Origin: Bacteroidota bacterium
GTDB lineage: Bacteria; Bacteroidota; Bacteroidia; JABEUT01
Assembly: GCA_013288345.1 (NCBI GenBank)
Contig: JABDCA010000028.1
Coordinates: forward strand, 1 to 41,612
Reading direction: 5' to 3'
Length of the DNA: 41,612 nt
Shown: positions 32,673 to 40,600 of the stretch, piece after piece
Layout: every line of letters begins with the position of its first letter
How positions within the stretch are numbered: the stretch's first letter is position 1
Translations under genes and position numbers: made by a program
Notes under the pieces: model-generated
Seen by the model: only the letters and a program-made list of their open reading frames with translations
Database searches by the model: none
What the model was told of the DNA's origin: nothing

Positions 32673-33535
32673 ACAAACAGCAATGGGTGTTAATGCTTGC
32701 AGTTGTTTCTCTGTTAGCTGCATCTTGTAACCTTATCGATAAGAAAAAGGAACCTACCGAAAAGGCGGTTGCCAGGGTATTTGATGTGTACTTGTACCCA
32801 AACGATTTGAAGAACCTTGTACCTAAAGAGACCAAGCCTGCAGACAGTGTTGCTATTGTTAAGGACTTTATTCAGCATTGGATGGAAGAACAAGTGTTGT
32901 TGCACCAAGCTGCCAATAACCTTGAGCAAAAGCAAATGGACCTTACCAAGCAAATAGAGGATTATAAGAATTCGCTTATTATTTATGCCTATGAGAAAGA
33001 ACTGGTAAAGGAGAAGCTGGATACTACTGTTGTTGAACCCGATATTGAAAAGTACTACAACGACAACAAAAAAGACTTTCAGTTAAAGAACGATATCGTA
33101 AAGATCATTTACGTGAAGGTGGGCAAAAAGGCACCGGGCCTTGATAAGTTGAAAGCCCTCGTTATTTCTGACAACCCTAAGGACCGCGATAAGCTTTCGA
33201 AATATTGTTACCAATATGCGCAGAACTTCTTTTTGAATGATAATGCATGGTTGATGTTTGATGATGTATTGAAAGAGATACCAATACAGACCTATAACCA
33301 GGATCTGTTTTTGCAAAACAACAATAACCACTTTGTACAACTTGAAGATACCGCCAGCGTATATTGTGTGGCAATTAAAGGGTATATGATAAAGAACAGC
33401 ATGTCTCCGCTTTCATTCGAAAAGGAGAATATAAAGAAGATACTCCTGAACAAACGCAAAATGGACCTGATAGAGGAGATGAAAAAGAACCTGTATAACC
33501 AGGCTCAAAACCATAGCGACGCACAGGTGTATTAG
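32660..33535 (+). CDS. SurA-like lipoprotein (parvulin-type chaperone, N-terminal part only)
   Basis: A 291-residue protein with a lipoprotein signal (KQQWVLMLAVVSLLAASCN, lipidation at the Cys in LAASC). The start is GTG at 32660, or another GTG at 32687; the first is preferred because it gives a positively charged N-region. After the signal come ARVFDVYLYPNDL and long helices (VAIVKDFIQHWMEEQVLLHQAANN, VVEPDIEKYYNDNKKDFQL) typical of SurA and PrsA N-domains. No complete parvulin catalytic domain is evident, so it is probably a chaperone or an inactive PPIase relative. It is coupled to the helical protein gene. Confidence 0.75.
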   Translation: MGAVNKQQWVLMLAVVSLLAASCNLIDKKKEPTEKAVARVFDVYLYPNDLKNLVPKETKPADSVAIVKDFIQHWMEEQVLLHQAANNLEQKQMDLTKQIEDYKNSLIIYAYEKELVKEKLDTTVVEPDIEKYYNDNKKDFQLKNDIVKIIYVKVGKKAPGLDKLKALVISDNPKDRDKLSKYCYQYAQNFFLNDNAWLMFDDVLKEIPIQTYNQDLFLQNNNNHFVQLEDTASVYCVAIKGYMIKNSMSPLSFEKENIKKILLNKRKMDLIEEMKKNLYNQAQNHSDAQVY

Positions 33536-33670
33536 TTGTAAGTCAGTAGTCGATAGTCGTAAGTCAATTTTTCAACACAGAGTTCACAGAGATTTATGAA
33601 TTCCACAGAAAAATAGATGTTTTTTACTCCTTGAACCTTCCCCTCAAGGGAGAAGGTTTGGATGGGGCAG

Positions 33671-33790
33671 GGGGTGGACACTTTTACCACCCTGTTACAC
33701 CTTAACTACTTGGTTTTCAAAAGAGTAATTTCAAAATTTTTTGTTTTTCTGTCCACTCCCTCATGTCGTTTAGTGTCGCCCCATGTCGTA
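33671..33790 (-). mobile_element. MITE-like element with three 10-bp-phased CGACA motifs, copy 2
   Basis: On the (-) strand CGACA starts at 33788, 33778 and 33768, again exactly 10 bases apart. The GTGGACA to TGTCCAC core (33756 to 33671) is 86 bases long, as in copy 1, and its last 21 bases are identical to those of copy 1. No palindrome is inserted between the two parts here. Confidence 0.65.
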
Positions 33791-33926
33791 CTAGACATTT
33801 TTTTTGGAAGTATTTTCTGCGAAAACAAATAGTCTTATATGTCAAAGAGCATAGTATTTACAAAATTAAACTATAAGATTATACTATGTAACAAAATAGT
33901 TAATAAATTATCAACCACTCAAAACA

Positions 33927-33957
33927 AAAAAGGCGAAGCACTGCTTCGCCTTTTTAT
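33927..33957. terminator. Bidirectional rho-independent terminator
   Basis: AAAAGGCGAAGCA and its complement TGCTTCGCCTTTTT form an 11-12 base-pair stem with a 2-base centre. A-runs lie on one side and T-runs on the other, so it can terminate on both strands. On (-) it is 16 bases after the stop of the T9SS cargo gene. Confidence 0.9.
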
Positions 33958-33972
33958 ATAAATAAATACTGA

Positions 33973-36375
33973 TTACATTTTCAACACTTTCTTTGTAAGT
34001 ATTTGTCCGTTCGATTCTATTTTAAGCATATAAACGCCCTGTGGTAAGCCCGCAACACTTATATGCTGTGTGCTGCCATTGCTGCCCGATAATTTGGTGC
34101 TATATACATCTTGCCCCAAAACATTGGTTAGGGTAGCAATACCATCTATTGTAAGATGCAGGTTAATGAATAACTCATTTGCAACCGGGTTAGGATACAC
34201 ATCAATATCACTAAGTGAAATAAGCTGGCTTATTCCGCTTACTATAACATTGGTCATGTTCGAATACGATTCATTTTTTGTATTGAACTTATAATGTTTC
34301 GCTCTTGTGTGTTTCATTATAGACAGGTATGGAGTGCATGATAGAGACCATGAAGTGTTTAGCATATATCTGAGGCCCGGCGAAGTAGGGGCCTGACTAT
34401 CGGTATAAGCGCCTACATTGCCCGGTACCGAATCAATTACGTGCCAGTTGCCTGTACCGGAATCATCACGCAATATCCTATAGTCGGTTACTGAATTGCC
34501 TACATATAGGTTCCATGAAAGGTCAACTGCGTTGCCAATACCACGGAATGATTGCAGGAGTATAGTCTCGGCTGGGGTAGACAATGATGAGGTACCGCAT
34601 GTATCCCATGCTGCAATTTCATAAAAATAACTTTTGTTATTTGGGTTCGAGGTCGGGTCAGTATATTCAGTATATCCATGTATAGACGATGCTCCTACTT
34701 TTACATAGTTATTTGTTGTTACCTCGCGGTATATACCAATACTATCAATAGCCATTGTATCCAAACCTAATTTCGACCACACAATTACATTATGCTGCGA
34801 TGTGGTATCGGCAGTTACATAACAGATTGATGGAGCTCCAATAGAACTGCTAACATTTATAGCAATGTTGGCACTGTTTGAACATCCCTTATTATCGGTT
34901 ACGGTAACAGTATATATTGCACTGCTTGCCGGTGATACTGTATATGAGTTGCCGGAATAGTTTCCGGGGTTCCATGTAATAGATGTAATGCTGCCTGAAC
35001 TGTCACTTGCATTTGCGTATAATGTGGTAGAACTACAAGAACTAATATTGGTGCTACTTGCCGAAGGAGATATGCTGATGCTACAGTTATTAGATGATGA
35101 ACAGCTAACGGTATCAATAGTTATAGTGGCGCTGTCTTTACAGCCATGGGCATCAATAACTACAACTTTATAAGTAACATCTGATGTTGGAGATACAGTA
35201 TAGTTTGCACCTGTATAATTACCAGGCGTCCAATTAATAGTGTAAGAACCTGTGTCAGTTATATGAGCCATTAAAGTTGTGGTTGGGCTGCTGCTGCAAA
35301 CTGTATTGCTTGTTGCACTCGCACTTAAATTAAGGCCACACGATGCTGGCAGCCCGTTACATGGCACTGTATCGAACGGTGTAAAAAAATCAAGCCCGAG
35401 GCTGACATTCTGATACCCGTCATAAATTGTGGACTGAATCTGTGCTGAATCTGTTAAACACCAATAATTGCCTTTAATATTGGAACTAAGGCCATCTGTT
35501 TGAATAATATTATAAGAGGAATTATTACAAATTGAATTACATGAAATAACTCCATCTGCAGTTTCAATTCCTATATAGTTATTTGAAATAGTATTTAAAA
35601 CAACTGAGCCAATATCAGTGAGCCCAATATGATTATTTGTAATTGTATTTAATGTTGTATAACCGCCAAATGATATACCTGTATAATTATTTGTTATAGT
35701 GCAATTTCGAATTGTATCACCTGCATCATATATTGCTTGAGAATTAGAATCGAATGTGCAATATGCAATTGTGGCCGGATGCATAGTTGCATCTATACCA
35801 GTGCTATTTCTTGAAAAAAAACAATTAAATACACTGCCTGTACCGGTTGTTGCCTGACCATTATGTATGAAATTACATCCGGTAATAATAGTGCCTAATC
35901 TAAGGCCATTAGTATCATAACTGAAAATACATGTATCAACCGGGTAAGCTAAACTATATACGCCCCATATGTTAGATGTGAGCAAGCAATGGGATAATCT
36001 TGAACCGGCAACATTAATTCCCCATTGGGAATAAGAAACCCTGCAATACATGAAACTTGTACCGCCTTCTATGTCGTTCCATATACCTGCATATGGGGTG
36101 GAGGAATTACTTGTAAAGATTATAGAGTCTGTTGAGGTACCATTGGCTATTAAAGTACCGGCATTTATAAGTGTACCTTTGTTATTAAATTTAACTACAA
36201 CCCCGGGTTGAATAGTTAGTGTTGCTCCACCGAAAACCTTTACCGTATCAGTAACAATATAGGGGCTGTTTGCTAATGTCCAGGTAGTGCTTGAGAAAAT
36301 ACCACCGGTAACATTGGTGGCGAAGCCTGATGTAATGCTTAAAGCTAAAATTAAGCTGAGTAAGATCTTTTTCAT
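33973..36375 (-). CDS. Secreted beta-helix protein with T9SS type A sorting domain
   Basis: An 800-residue surface or secreted protein. Residues 1-19 are a signal peptide (KKILLSLILALSITSGFA). Residues about 20-340 form a right-handed parallel beta-helix (NosD/pectate-lyase type) with NNxTGI, NNHIGL and NNYIGIE turns. Two similar Ig/PKD-like repeats follow (about 350-430 and 435-510), each with WxPGNYxGxxYTVSPxSxxxYxVxVxDxxGCxxSA. A fibronectin-like part follows. The last ~75 residues are a type A sorting domain: VYPNPVANELFI...GIATLTNVLGQDVYS... and LPQGVYMLKIESNGQILTKKVLKM. The cargo is moved by the type IX system and probably anchored to the cell surface. Target carbohydrate or adhesion partner is not known. 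Confidence 0.9.
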   Translation of the reverse strand: MKKILLSLILALSITSGFATNVTGGIFSSTTWTLANSPYIVTDTVKVFGGATLTIQPGVVVKFNNKGTLINAGTLIANGTSTDSIIFTSNSSTPYAGIWNDIEGGTSFMYCRVSYSQWGINVAGSRLSHCLLTSNIWGVYSLAYPVDTCIFSYDTNGLRLGTIITGCNFIHNGQATTGTGSVFNCFFSRNSTGIDATMHPATIAYCTFDSNSQAIYDAGDTIRNCTITNNYTGISFGGYTTLNTITNNHIGLTDIGSVVLNTISNNYIGIETADGVISCNSICNNSSYNIIQTDGLSSNIKGNYWCLTDSAQIQSTIYDGYQNVSLGLDFFTPFDTVPCNGLPASCGLNLSASATSNTVCSSSPTTTLMAHITDTGSYTINWTPGNYTGANYTVSPTSDVTYKVVVIDAHGCKDSATITIDTVSCSSSNNCSISISPSASSTNISSCSSTTLYANASDSSGSITSITWNPGNYSGNSYTVSPASSAIYTVTVTDNKGCSNSANIAINVSSSIGAPSICYVTADTTSQHNVIVWSKLGLDTMAIDSIGIYREVTTNNYVKVGASSIHGYTEYTDPTSNPNNKSYFYEIAAWDTCGTSSLSTPAETILLQSFRGIGNAVDLSWNLYVGNSVTDYRILRDDSGTGNWHVIDSVPGNVGAYTDSQAPTSPGLRYMLNTSWSLSCTPYLSIMKHTRAKHYKFNTKNESYSNMTNVIVSGISQLISLSDIDVYPNPVANELFINLHLTIDGIATLTNVLGQDVYSTKLSGSNGSTQHISVAGLPQGVYMLKIESNGQILTKKVLKM

Positions 36376-36598
36376 AATTGGGTTTTTTGGTGGCTTGTTA
36401 TTAATTTGATTTTTGCATCTATTAACTGATACGTAAAAAATTCAGAGTGGTTGGGTAGTATGCAAACTATTTTACTATGTAAATATAGCAAAGAAATTGT
36501 GATTCCTTACTAAAAGGAATAGCTGAAATACGTGCAGGGCTTAAGAAAGCGCAGGTCTTGCTGGTTATCAGTTATTTGTAGGGGAGCCTCTCTGAGGC
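36376..36598. other. Gap between the T9SS cargo gene and the DEAD-box gene
   Basis: AT-rich sequence with no open frame worth calling. A TATATTTA on the (-) strand near 36480 is close to, but not, a -7 consensus for the cargo gene. Confidence 0.4.
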
Positions 36599-37801
36599 CT
36601 ATCTTCTTTTCTTAGCCCCTTGCGAACGGCGGTTGAACACCATTCTGTGTTTTTGCGGGTCGTAAACTGGGCCTGCACCTAAATGGGCAGGTATGGGTAG
36701 TTTGTTTATTTCACTACCAATAAGGTCCTCTATCTTTTTGAATTTGTACTGGTCATCGGGATTTATAAAGGTAAGCGCAATGCCTGTAGTTTCTGCACGG
36801 GCAGTTCTGCCCACACGGTGTATGTAGTCTTCCGCATCGCGTGGTACATCGTAGTTTATAACCAGGCCTATAGAATCTATATCAATACCTCTCGAAAGAA
36901 TATCAGTAGCCACCAGCACATTTAGCTTACGGCTCTTAAATTCTCTCAGTACCTCGTTACGTTTTTCCTGTTCCAGGTCCGAATGTATGCCGGCAGCATT
37001 AACACCTGCCTTGCGCAGTTCGCGTTCCATCTCTTTTACCTTTTCTTTGGTACCCGAAAATATCAATACGCTTTCTTTGTGGTTTTCCTTTAATATGCCT
37101 TTTAAAAGCTCATTCTTTTGGGTATCGTAAACCACATAAGCAGCCTGTGTTACACCCTCAGCAGGTTTCGAAAGGGCAATGTTTATCTGCTCAGGGTTAT
37201 TCAATATTTTTTTTGCCAGCTCGCGTATTTTATTCGGCATAGTAGCCGAAAACAAAAGGCTTTGCCTTTGCTTGGGCAAAAAGCTTATTATCTTACTAAT
37301 GTCCTCGTTAAAGCCCATATCGAGCATGCGGTCAGCCTCATCTAACACCAAGTGCTTTATTTGGCTGAACTTTACATATCCCATGTTCAGGTGCGATATA
37401 AGCCTGCCCGGAGTAGCTATAATAATGTTGGCACCATGGGTAAGGGCTTTCCGTTCCTGTTCGAACGAAGCGCCATCGTTGCCGCCATAAATAGCCAATG
37501 CGCTAACGGGGGCAAAGTAACTAAAGCCCTGTATGGCTTCATCAATTTGTATAGCCAGTTCGCGGGTCGGGGCTATAATAAGGGTGTCAACTGTTTGGCT
37601 TTTGCTCTGTATTATTTTACTAATAATAGGTAAAAGGTATGCCGCTGTTTTTCCTGTACCGGTTTGGGCGCAGGCAATAATATCGTGGTTATTAAGGATA
37701 ATCGGTATAGCCTGTTCCTGTATGGGGGTAGGTTGTTTAAAACCCATTGATAATAACCCTTCTGTTAACTCGGGTTCAAAATTAAAGTCCTGGAATGTCA
37801 A
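36599..37801 (-). CDS. DEAD-box ATP-dependent RNA helicase (RhlE-like)
   Basis: A 400-residue RNA helicase with all core motifs: F/Q motif FKQPTPIQEQAIPII, Walker A ACAQTGTGKTAAYL, PTRELA, TPGR, DEAD (LVLDEADRMLDMGF), SAT, and the C-domain IFSGT, ATDILSRGIDID and HRVGRTAR. The short basic tail (FNRRSQGAKKRR) is typical of the RhlE group, which acts in ribosome assembly and RNA decay at low temperature. Confidence 0.94.
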   Translation of the reverse strand: MTFQDFNFEPELTEGLLSMGFKQPTPIQEQAIPIILNNHDIIACAQTGTGKTAAYLLPIISKIIQSKSQTVDTLIIAPTRELAIQIDEAIQGFSYFAPVSALAIYGGNDGASFEQERKALTHGANIIIATPGRLISHLNMGYVKFSQIKHLVLDEADRMLDMGFNEDISKIISFLPKQRQSLLFSATMPNKIRELAKKILNNPEQINIALSKPAEGVTQAAYVVYDTQKNELLKGILKENHKESVLIFSGTKEKVKEMERELRKAGVNAAGIHSDLEQEKRNEVLREFKSRKLNVLVATDILSRGIDIDSIGLVINYDVPRDAEDYIHRVGRTARAETTGIALTFINPDDQYKFKKIEDLIGSEINKLPIPAHLGAGPVYDPQKHRMVFNRRSQGAKKRR

Positions 37802-37841
37802 AGTAAATTTTTGTAATCGTGTATAATTTGTTAGAATATAG

Positions 37842-37849
37842 CAAATATA
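37842..37849 (-). promoter_or_regulatory. -7 box for the DEAD-box helicase gene
   Basis: TATATTTG on the (-) strand is an exact consensus match 40 bases before the ATG at 37801. Confidence 0.5.
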
Positions 37850-37866
37850 ACGAAAAACCGCAGACC

Positions 37867-37990
37867 TAAGCCTAAAGAGGCTTATGGGCCAACCTGCTAT
37901 TGTGTAAGTTGACCTACAGTAAAAACTGTTTTGCCGAAATTTCAGTTCAATTCATTTTTCACCTAAGTATCTTTAATAATAATAAAGATA
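37867..37990 (+). promoter_or_regulatory. Hairpin and 8-base inverted repeat upstream of the small membrane protein
   Basis: TAAGCCT-aaag-AGGCTTA (37867-37884) forms a 7-base-pair hairpin. TATCTTTA-ataataa-TAAAGATA (37968-37990) is a perfect 8-base inverted repeat ending 26 bases before the ATG at 38017. The second lies where an operator or promoter-overlapping site would be expected. No protein is proposed to bind it. Confidence 0.4.
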
Positions 37991-38016
37991 TATACCCTAC
38001 TTAAAATCAAAACATC

Positions 38017-38172
38017 ATGAATAGCCTACTTTATATAATAGCGGTTGTATTGGTTGTCTTCTGGCTTATTGGCTTTGTGGGTTACCATGCAGGTGGCCTT
38101 ATACATATACTGCTTGTAATAGCAATAGTGGCAATATTATTGCGAATTATAAGAGGTAAGGACCCCATTTAA
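38017..38172 (+). CDS. Lmo0937-family small membrane protein (51 residues)
   Basis: MNSLLYIIAVVLVVFWLIGF, then VGYHAGGLIHILLVIAIVAI and LLRIIRGKDPI. Two hydrophobic segments flank the conserved G-(G)-(L/F)-I-H-I-L-L-V-I-A motif, and the protein ends in a basic tail. This is the signature of the Lmo0937 family, found across Firmicutes, Proteobacteria and Bacteroidota and often induced by stress. The role is not known. The gene stands alone with a 215-base leader region containing inverted repeats. Confidence 0.85.
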   Translation: MNSLLYIIAVVLVVFWLIGFVGYHAGGLIHILLVIAIVAILLRIIRGKDPI

Positions 38173-38488
38173 CAGAATGTCGAATAACGAACATCGAATG
38201 TTGAATTTTGAAGTACAGCCACAGATTCACAGATTATTTTTTGAATTTTATTTTCAAGGGCCCCTTGGGCTTTCCACAGATAAAAGTGTTCAACCAATAG
38301 CGTAGCTATGGTTAAAATCAGCAATAATCTTAATTTTTGTTATTATATCTGTGAATCTGTGGCAGTCTCATTATCCAAGTCATCCTATAACCTATTAAGT
38401 CAGTGGTAACCCGTCAAATCCGCGTTATCCGTGTTCTATTTGTAATTAAAAATTATATTTGTAGCTACTATCAAATATCAATATAGCT
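38173..38488. repeat. Repeat-filled gap with GCCACAGATTCACAGAT hairpin
   Basis: No gene. A 17-base perfect inverted repeat (38218-38234 with 38347-38363) encloses a GGGCCCCTTGGGCT block and an imperfect AACCAATAGCGTAGCTATGG palindrome (about 38293-38313). A reversed GAACACGGATAACGC repeat follows (38413-38438). The arms match those at 17356-17429. Confidence 0.8.
38454..38461 (+). promoter_or_regulatory. -7 box before the acyl-CoA dehydrogenase gene
   Basis: TATATTTG, an exact TAnnTTTG match 27 bases before the ATG at 38489. Confidence 0.5.
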
Positions 38489-39631
38489 ATGAATTTTCAA
38501 CTGACAGAAGAGCACTTAATGATACAAAAAGCTGCTCGCGATTTTGCTAACGAAACATTGAAGCCCGGCGTTATAGAACGTGACGAACTTCAAAAGTTTC
38601 CGAAAGAAGAAATAAAGAAACTTGGCGAGCTTGGTTTTATGGGAATGATGGTTAGCCCGCAATACGGCGGTGGCGGTATGGATACCGTATCTTATGTATT
38701 GGCTATGGAAGAAATATCGAAAATAGATGCTTCGGTTTCTGTTTGTATGTCGGTAAACAATTCGTTAGTTTGCTGGGGACTTGAAAACTTCGGCACCGAA
38801 GAACAAAAACAAAAATACCTTGTGCCACTTGCTAAAGGTGAAATTATAGGAGCCTTTTTATTGTCAGAACCGGAAGCTGGCTCTGATGCTACATCACAAA
38901 GTACTACTGCCATTCCTAAAGGAAATAAATACATACTTAACGGCACCAAGAACTGGATCACCAATGGCAACAGCGCATCTGTGTACCTGGTAATTGCACA
39001 GAGCTTCCCCGATAAAAAACATAAAGGCATAAATGCTTTTATAGTTGAAAAAAATTCGAAGGGCGTTACCGTTGGCAAAAAAGAAAATAAATTAGGCATA
39101 CGCGGTTCTGATACACATTCTATTATGTTTAGCGATGTGGAAGTTCCGGCAGAGAACCGCATTGGTGAAGATGGCTTTGGCTTTAAGTTCGCTATGAAAA
39201 CACTCTCCGGCGGACGTATTGGTATTGCATCACAAGCATTGGGTATTGCATCGGGCGCATACGAATTGGCGCTTGCTTATTCTAAAGAAAGAAAAGCTTT
39301 TGGTAAAACCATCAGTCAGCACCAGGCTATACAGTTTAAGTTAGCCGATATGGCCACGCAGATTGACGCAGCACGTTTACTCTGCTTAAAAGCAGCATGG
39401 TTAAAAGATAAACACTTAGATTATACCCAGGCCGGAGCAATGGCTAAAGTATTCGCATCGAAGGTGGCAATGGATACTACTACCGAAGCTGTGCAGATAC
39501 ATGGTGGCTACGGTTACGTAAAAGAATATCACGTTGAGCGTTTAATGCGCGATGCTAAGATCACCCAGATTTACGAAGGCACTACCGAAGTACAGAAAAT
39601 CGTTATTTCGAGGGGAGTTTTAACGGCGTAG
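38489..39631 (+). CDS. Acyl-CoA dehydrogenase (short/branched-chain type)
   Basis: A 380-residue FAD enzyme that introduces the alpha-beta double bond in acyl-CoA during fatty or branched-chain amino-acid breakdown. Motifs are GFMGMMVSPQYGGGGMD, the flavin-contact GAFLLSEPEAGSDATS and WITNG, and near the C-terminus the catalytic-base region QIYEGTTEVQKIVISR. HGGYGYVKEYHVERLMRDAKI is the family signature. It stands alone, with no ETF or enoyl-CoA hydratase gene in the window. Confidence 0.95.
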   Translation: MNFQLTEEHLMIQKAARDFANETLKPGVIERDELQKFPKEEIKKLGELGFMGMMVSPQYGGGGMDTVSYVLAMEEISKIDASVSVCMSVNNSLVCWGLENFGTEEQKQKYLVPLAKGEIIGAFLLSEPEAGSDATSQSTTAIPKGNKYILNGTKNWITNGNSASVYLVIAQSFPDKKHKGINAFIVEKNSKGVTVGKKENKLGIRGSDTHSIMFSDVEVPAENRIGEDGFGFKFAMKTLSGGRIGIASQALGIASGAYELALAYSKERKAFGKTISQHQAIQFKLADMATQIDAARLLCLKAAWLKDKHLDYTQAGAMAKVFASKVAMDTTTEAVQIHGGYGYVKEYHVERLMRDAKITQIYEGTTEVQKIVISRGVLTA

Positions 39632-40025
39632 CCGTTCAATTAAAAATTAGTAATTACGAATTACGAATCGAAGGGCATTGTGGCTTTTGTCCCCCGCTGG
39701 AGGGGGCAGGGGGAGGATTATTTCTCGTCACTGCCAGTTCCGGCTTTGCGGAACGTGGCAGTCTCAGTATTCTTTTTAATAAATTGCGTACTTAGATTTG
39801 GCACAATACTTTACAGCTATGTGTCATACTGCATTGTTATTCACTTATCACCTCACGTGCCGTGGCTTTTGCGTTAGGGATAGAAGCGGTTACCCCGCAG
39901 CGAAGCGAGGAGTAAAAGCGGATAGCCCGACCCGACGATAGGAGGGGAACGCCCAATGAAAAAATAAATAGATTATTCACTTCGTTCGGAATGACGAAAA
40001 TATTTGCGCCTTCGCAGTAAAATCT
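39632..40025. repeat. 394-base repeat-rich gap
   Basis: No gene. TAATTACGAATTACGAAT (about 39650-39668), GGAGGGGGCAGGGGGAGG (about 39701-39718), hairpin ACTGCCAGTTCCG-gcttt-GCGGAACGTGGCAGT (39730-39762), the GCGTTAGGG...GAACGCCCA element copy 2 (39867-39956), and a TTCGTTCGGAATGACGAAAAT repeat-like end (about 39979-39999). An open frame at 39680-39877 is translated repeat. Confidence 0.8.
39867..39956 (+). repeat. GCGTTAGGG...GAACGCCCA element, copy 2
   Basis: Same orientation and block order as 12852-12942, with a variable middle (TAGAAGCGGTTACCCCGCAG versus TGCAGTGGAAAGCCCACAGC). GCGTT at the start can pair with AACGC at the end. Confidence 0.8.
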
Positions 40026-40571
40026 TTACTTATTAATAAGCGTTTCCAGCTCGTTGGCTAAATTTTCGCCTCTCAATTCTTTGGCAATAATAACGCCATC
40101 GGCATTAAGCAAAAAGTTGGTAGGTATAGATTGTACGCCATAAGTAGCTGCCCCTACAGACTGCCATCCCTTTAAATCGCTTACATGGTCAGGCCATACA
40201 AGTCCGTCGTGCTTAATAGCATTGATCCAAGGATCTTTATCCCTGTCCAATGATACGCTGTAAATTTTAAATCCTTTAGCGCCTTTAAATTTAGCGCCGT
40301 GGTATTTGTTGTAAGTAGCAACCACATTAGGGTTTTCGCCACGGCAAGGGCCGCACCACGATGCCCAAAAATCTACCAATACTACACTGCCACGCAATGA
40401 ATACAGGTCTATTACTTTACCACTTGGGTCGGTTAATTTAAGGTCGGGGGCAAGGTTGCCAATTTCTAAACCTACTGCATTGCCACGTGGCTGGCTGTTG
40501 TTGGTAGTAGTAAATGCCACAAAGCAAAGCGCTACGGCTGCAAGGGCTAATATTATATTTAAACGTTTCAT
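40026..40571 (-). CDS. TlpA-family thioredoxin-like oxidoreductase
   Basis: A 181-residue exported thioredoxin-fold protein. Residues 1-24 are a signal or anchor sequence (KRLNIILALAAVALCFVAFT). VDFWASWCGPCRGENPNVVATYN holds the active-site CGPC (Cys73 and Cys76). The cis-Pro loop is QSIPTNFLLNADGVII. TlpA/ResA-like proteins reduce disulfides in the periplasm, for example in cytochrome c maturation. The gene follows murA after 29 bases on the same strand. Confidence 0.92.
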   Translation of the reverse strand: MKRLNIILALAAVALCFVAFTTTNNSQPRGNAVGLEIGNLAPDLKLTDPSGKVIDLYSLRGSVVLVDFWASWCGPCRGENPNVVATYNKYHGAKFKGAKGFKIYSVSLDRDKDPWINAIKHDGLVWPDHVSDLKGWQSVGAATYGVQSIPTNFLLNADGVIIAKELRGENLANELETLINK

Positions 40572-40600
40572 GTATACAGTGTTTATATAAGCAAATATAG

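Larger units (their letters stand above)
33536..33972. repeat. 437-base repeat-rich gap
   Basis: No gene. It holds GTAAGTCAGTAGTCGATAGTC-type simple repeats (33539-33567), a CACAGAG arm (33574-33591), a CTTCCCCTCAAGGGAGAAGG hairpin-like repeat (about 33630-33660), the CGACA/GTGGACA element copy 2 (33671-33790, reverse), an AT-rich stretch, and a strong terminator (33927-33957). Confidence 0.85.

Noticed and set aside
37802-38016. Riboswitch upstream of the small membrane protein
   Set aside because: Only one 7-bp hairpin and one inverted repeat are visible; no known aptamer consensus was recognised.
39680-39877. 65-residue open frame before the GCGTTAGGG element copy 2
   Set aside because: Composed of a GGAGGGGGCAGGGGG repeat and a GGCAGT hairpin; no family resemblance.
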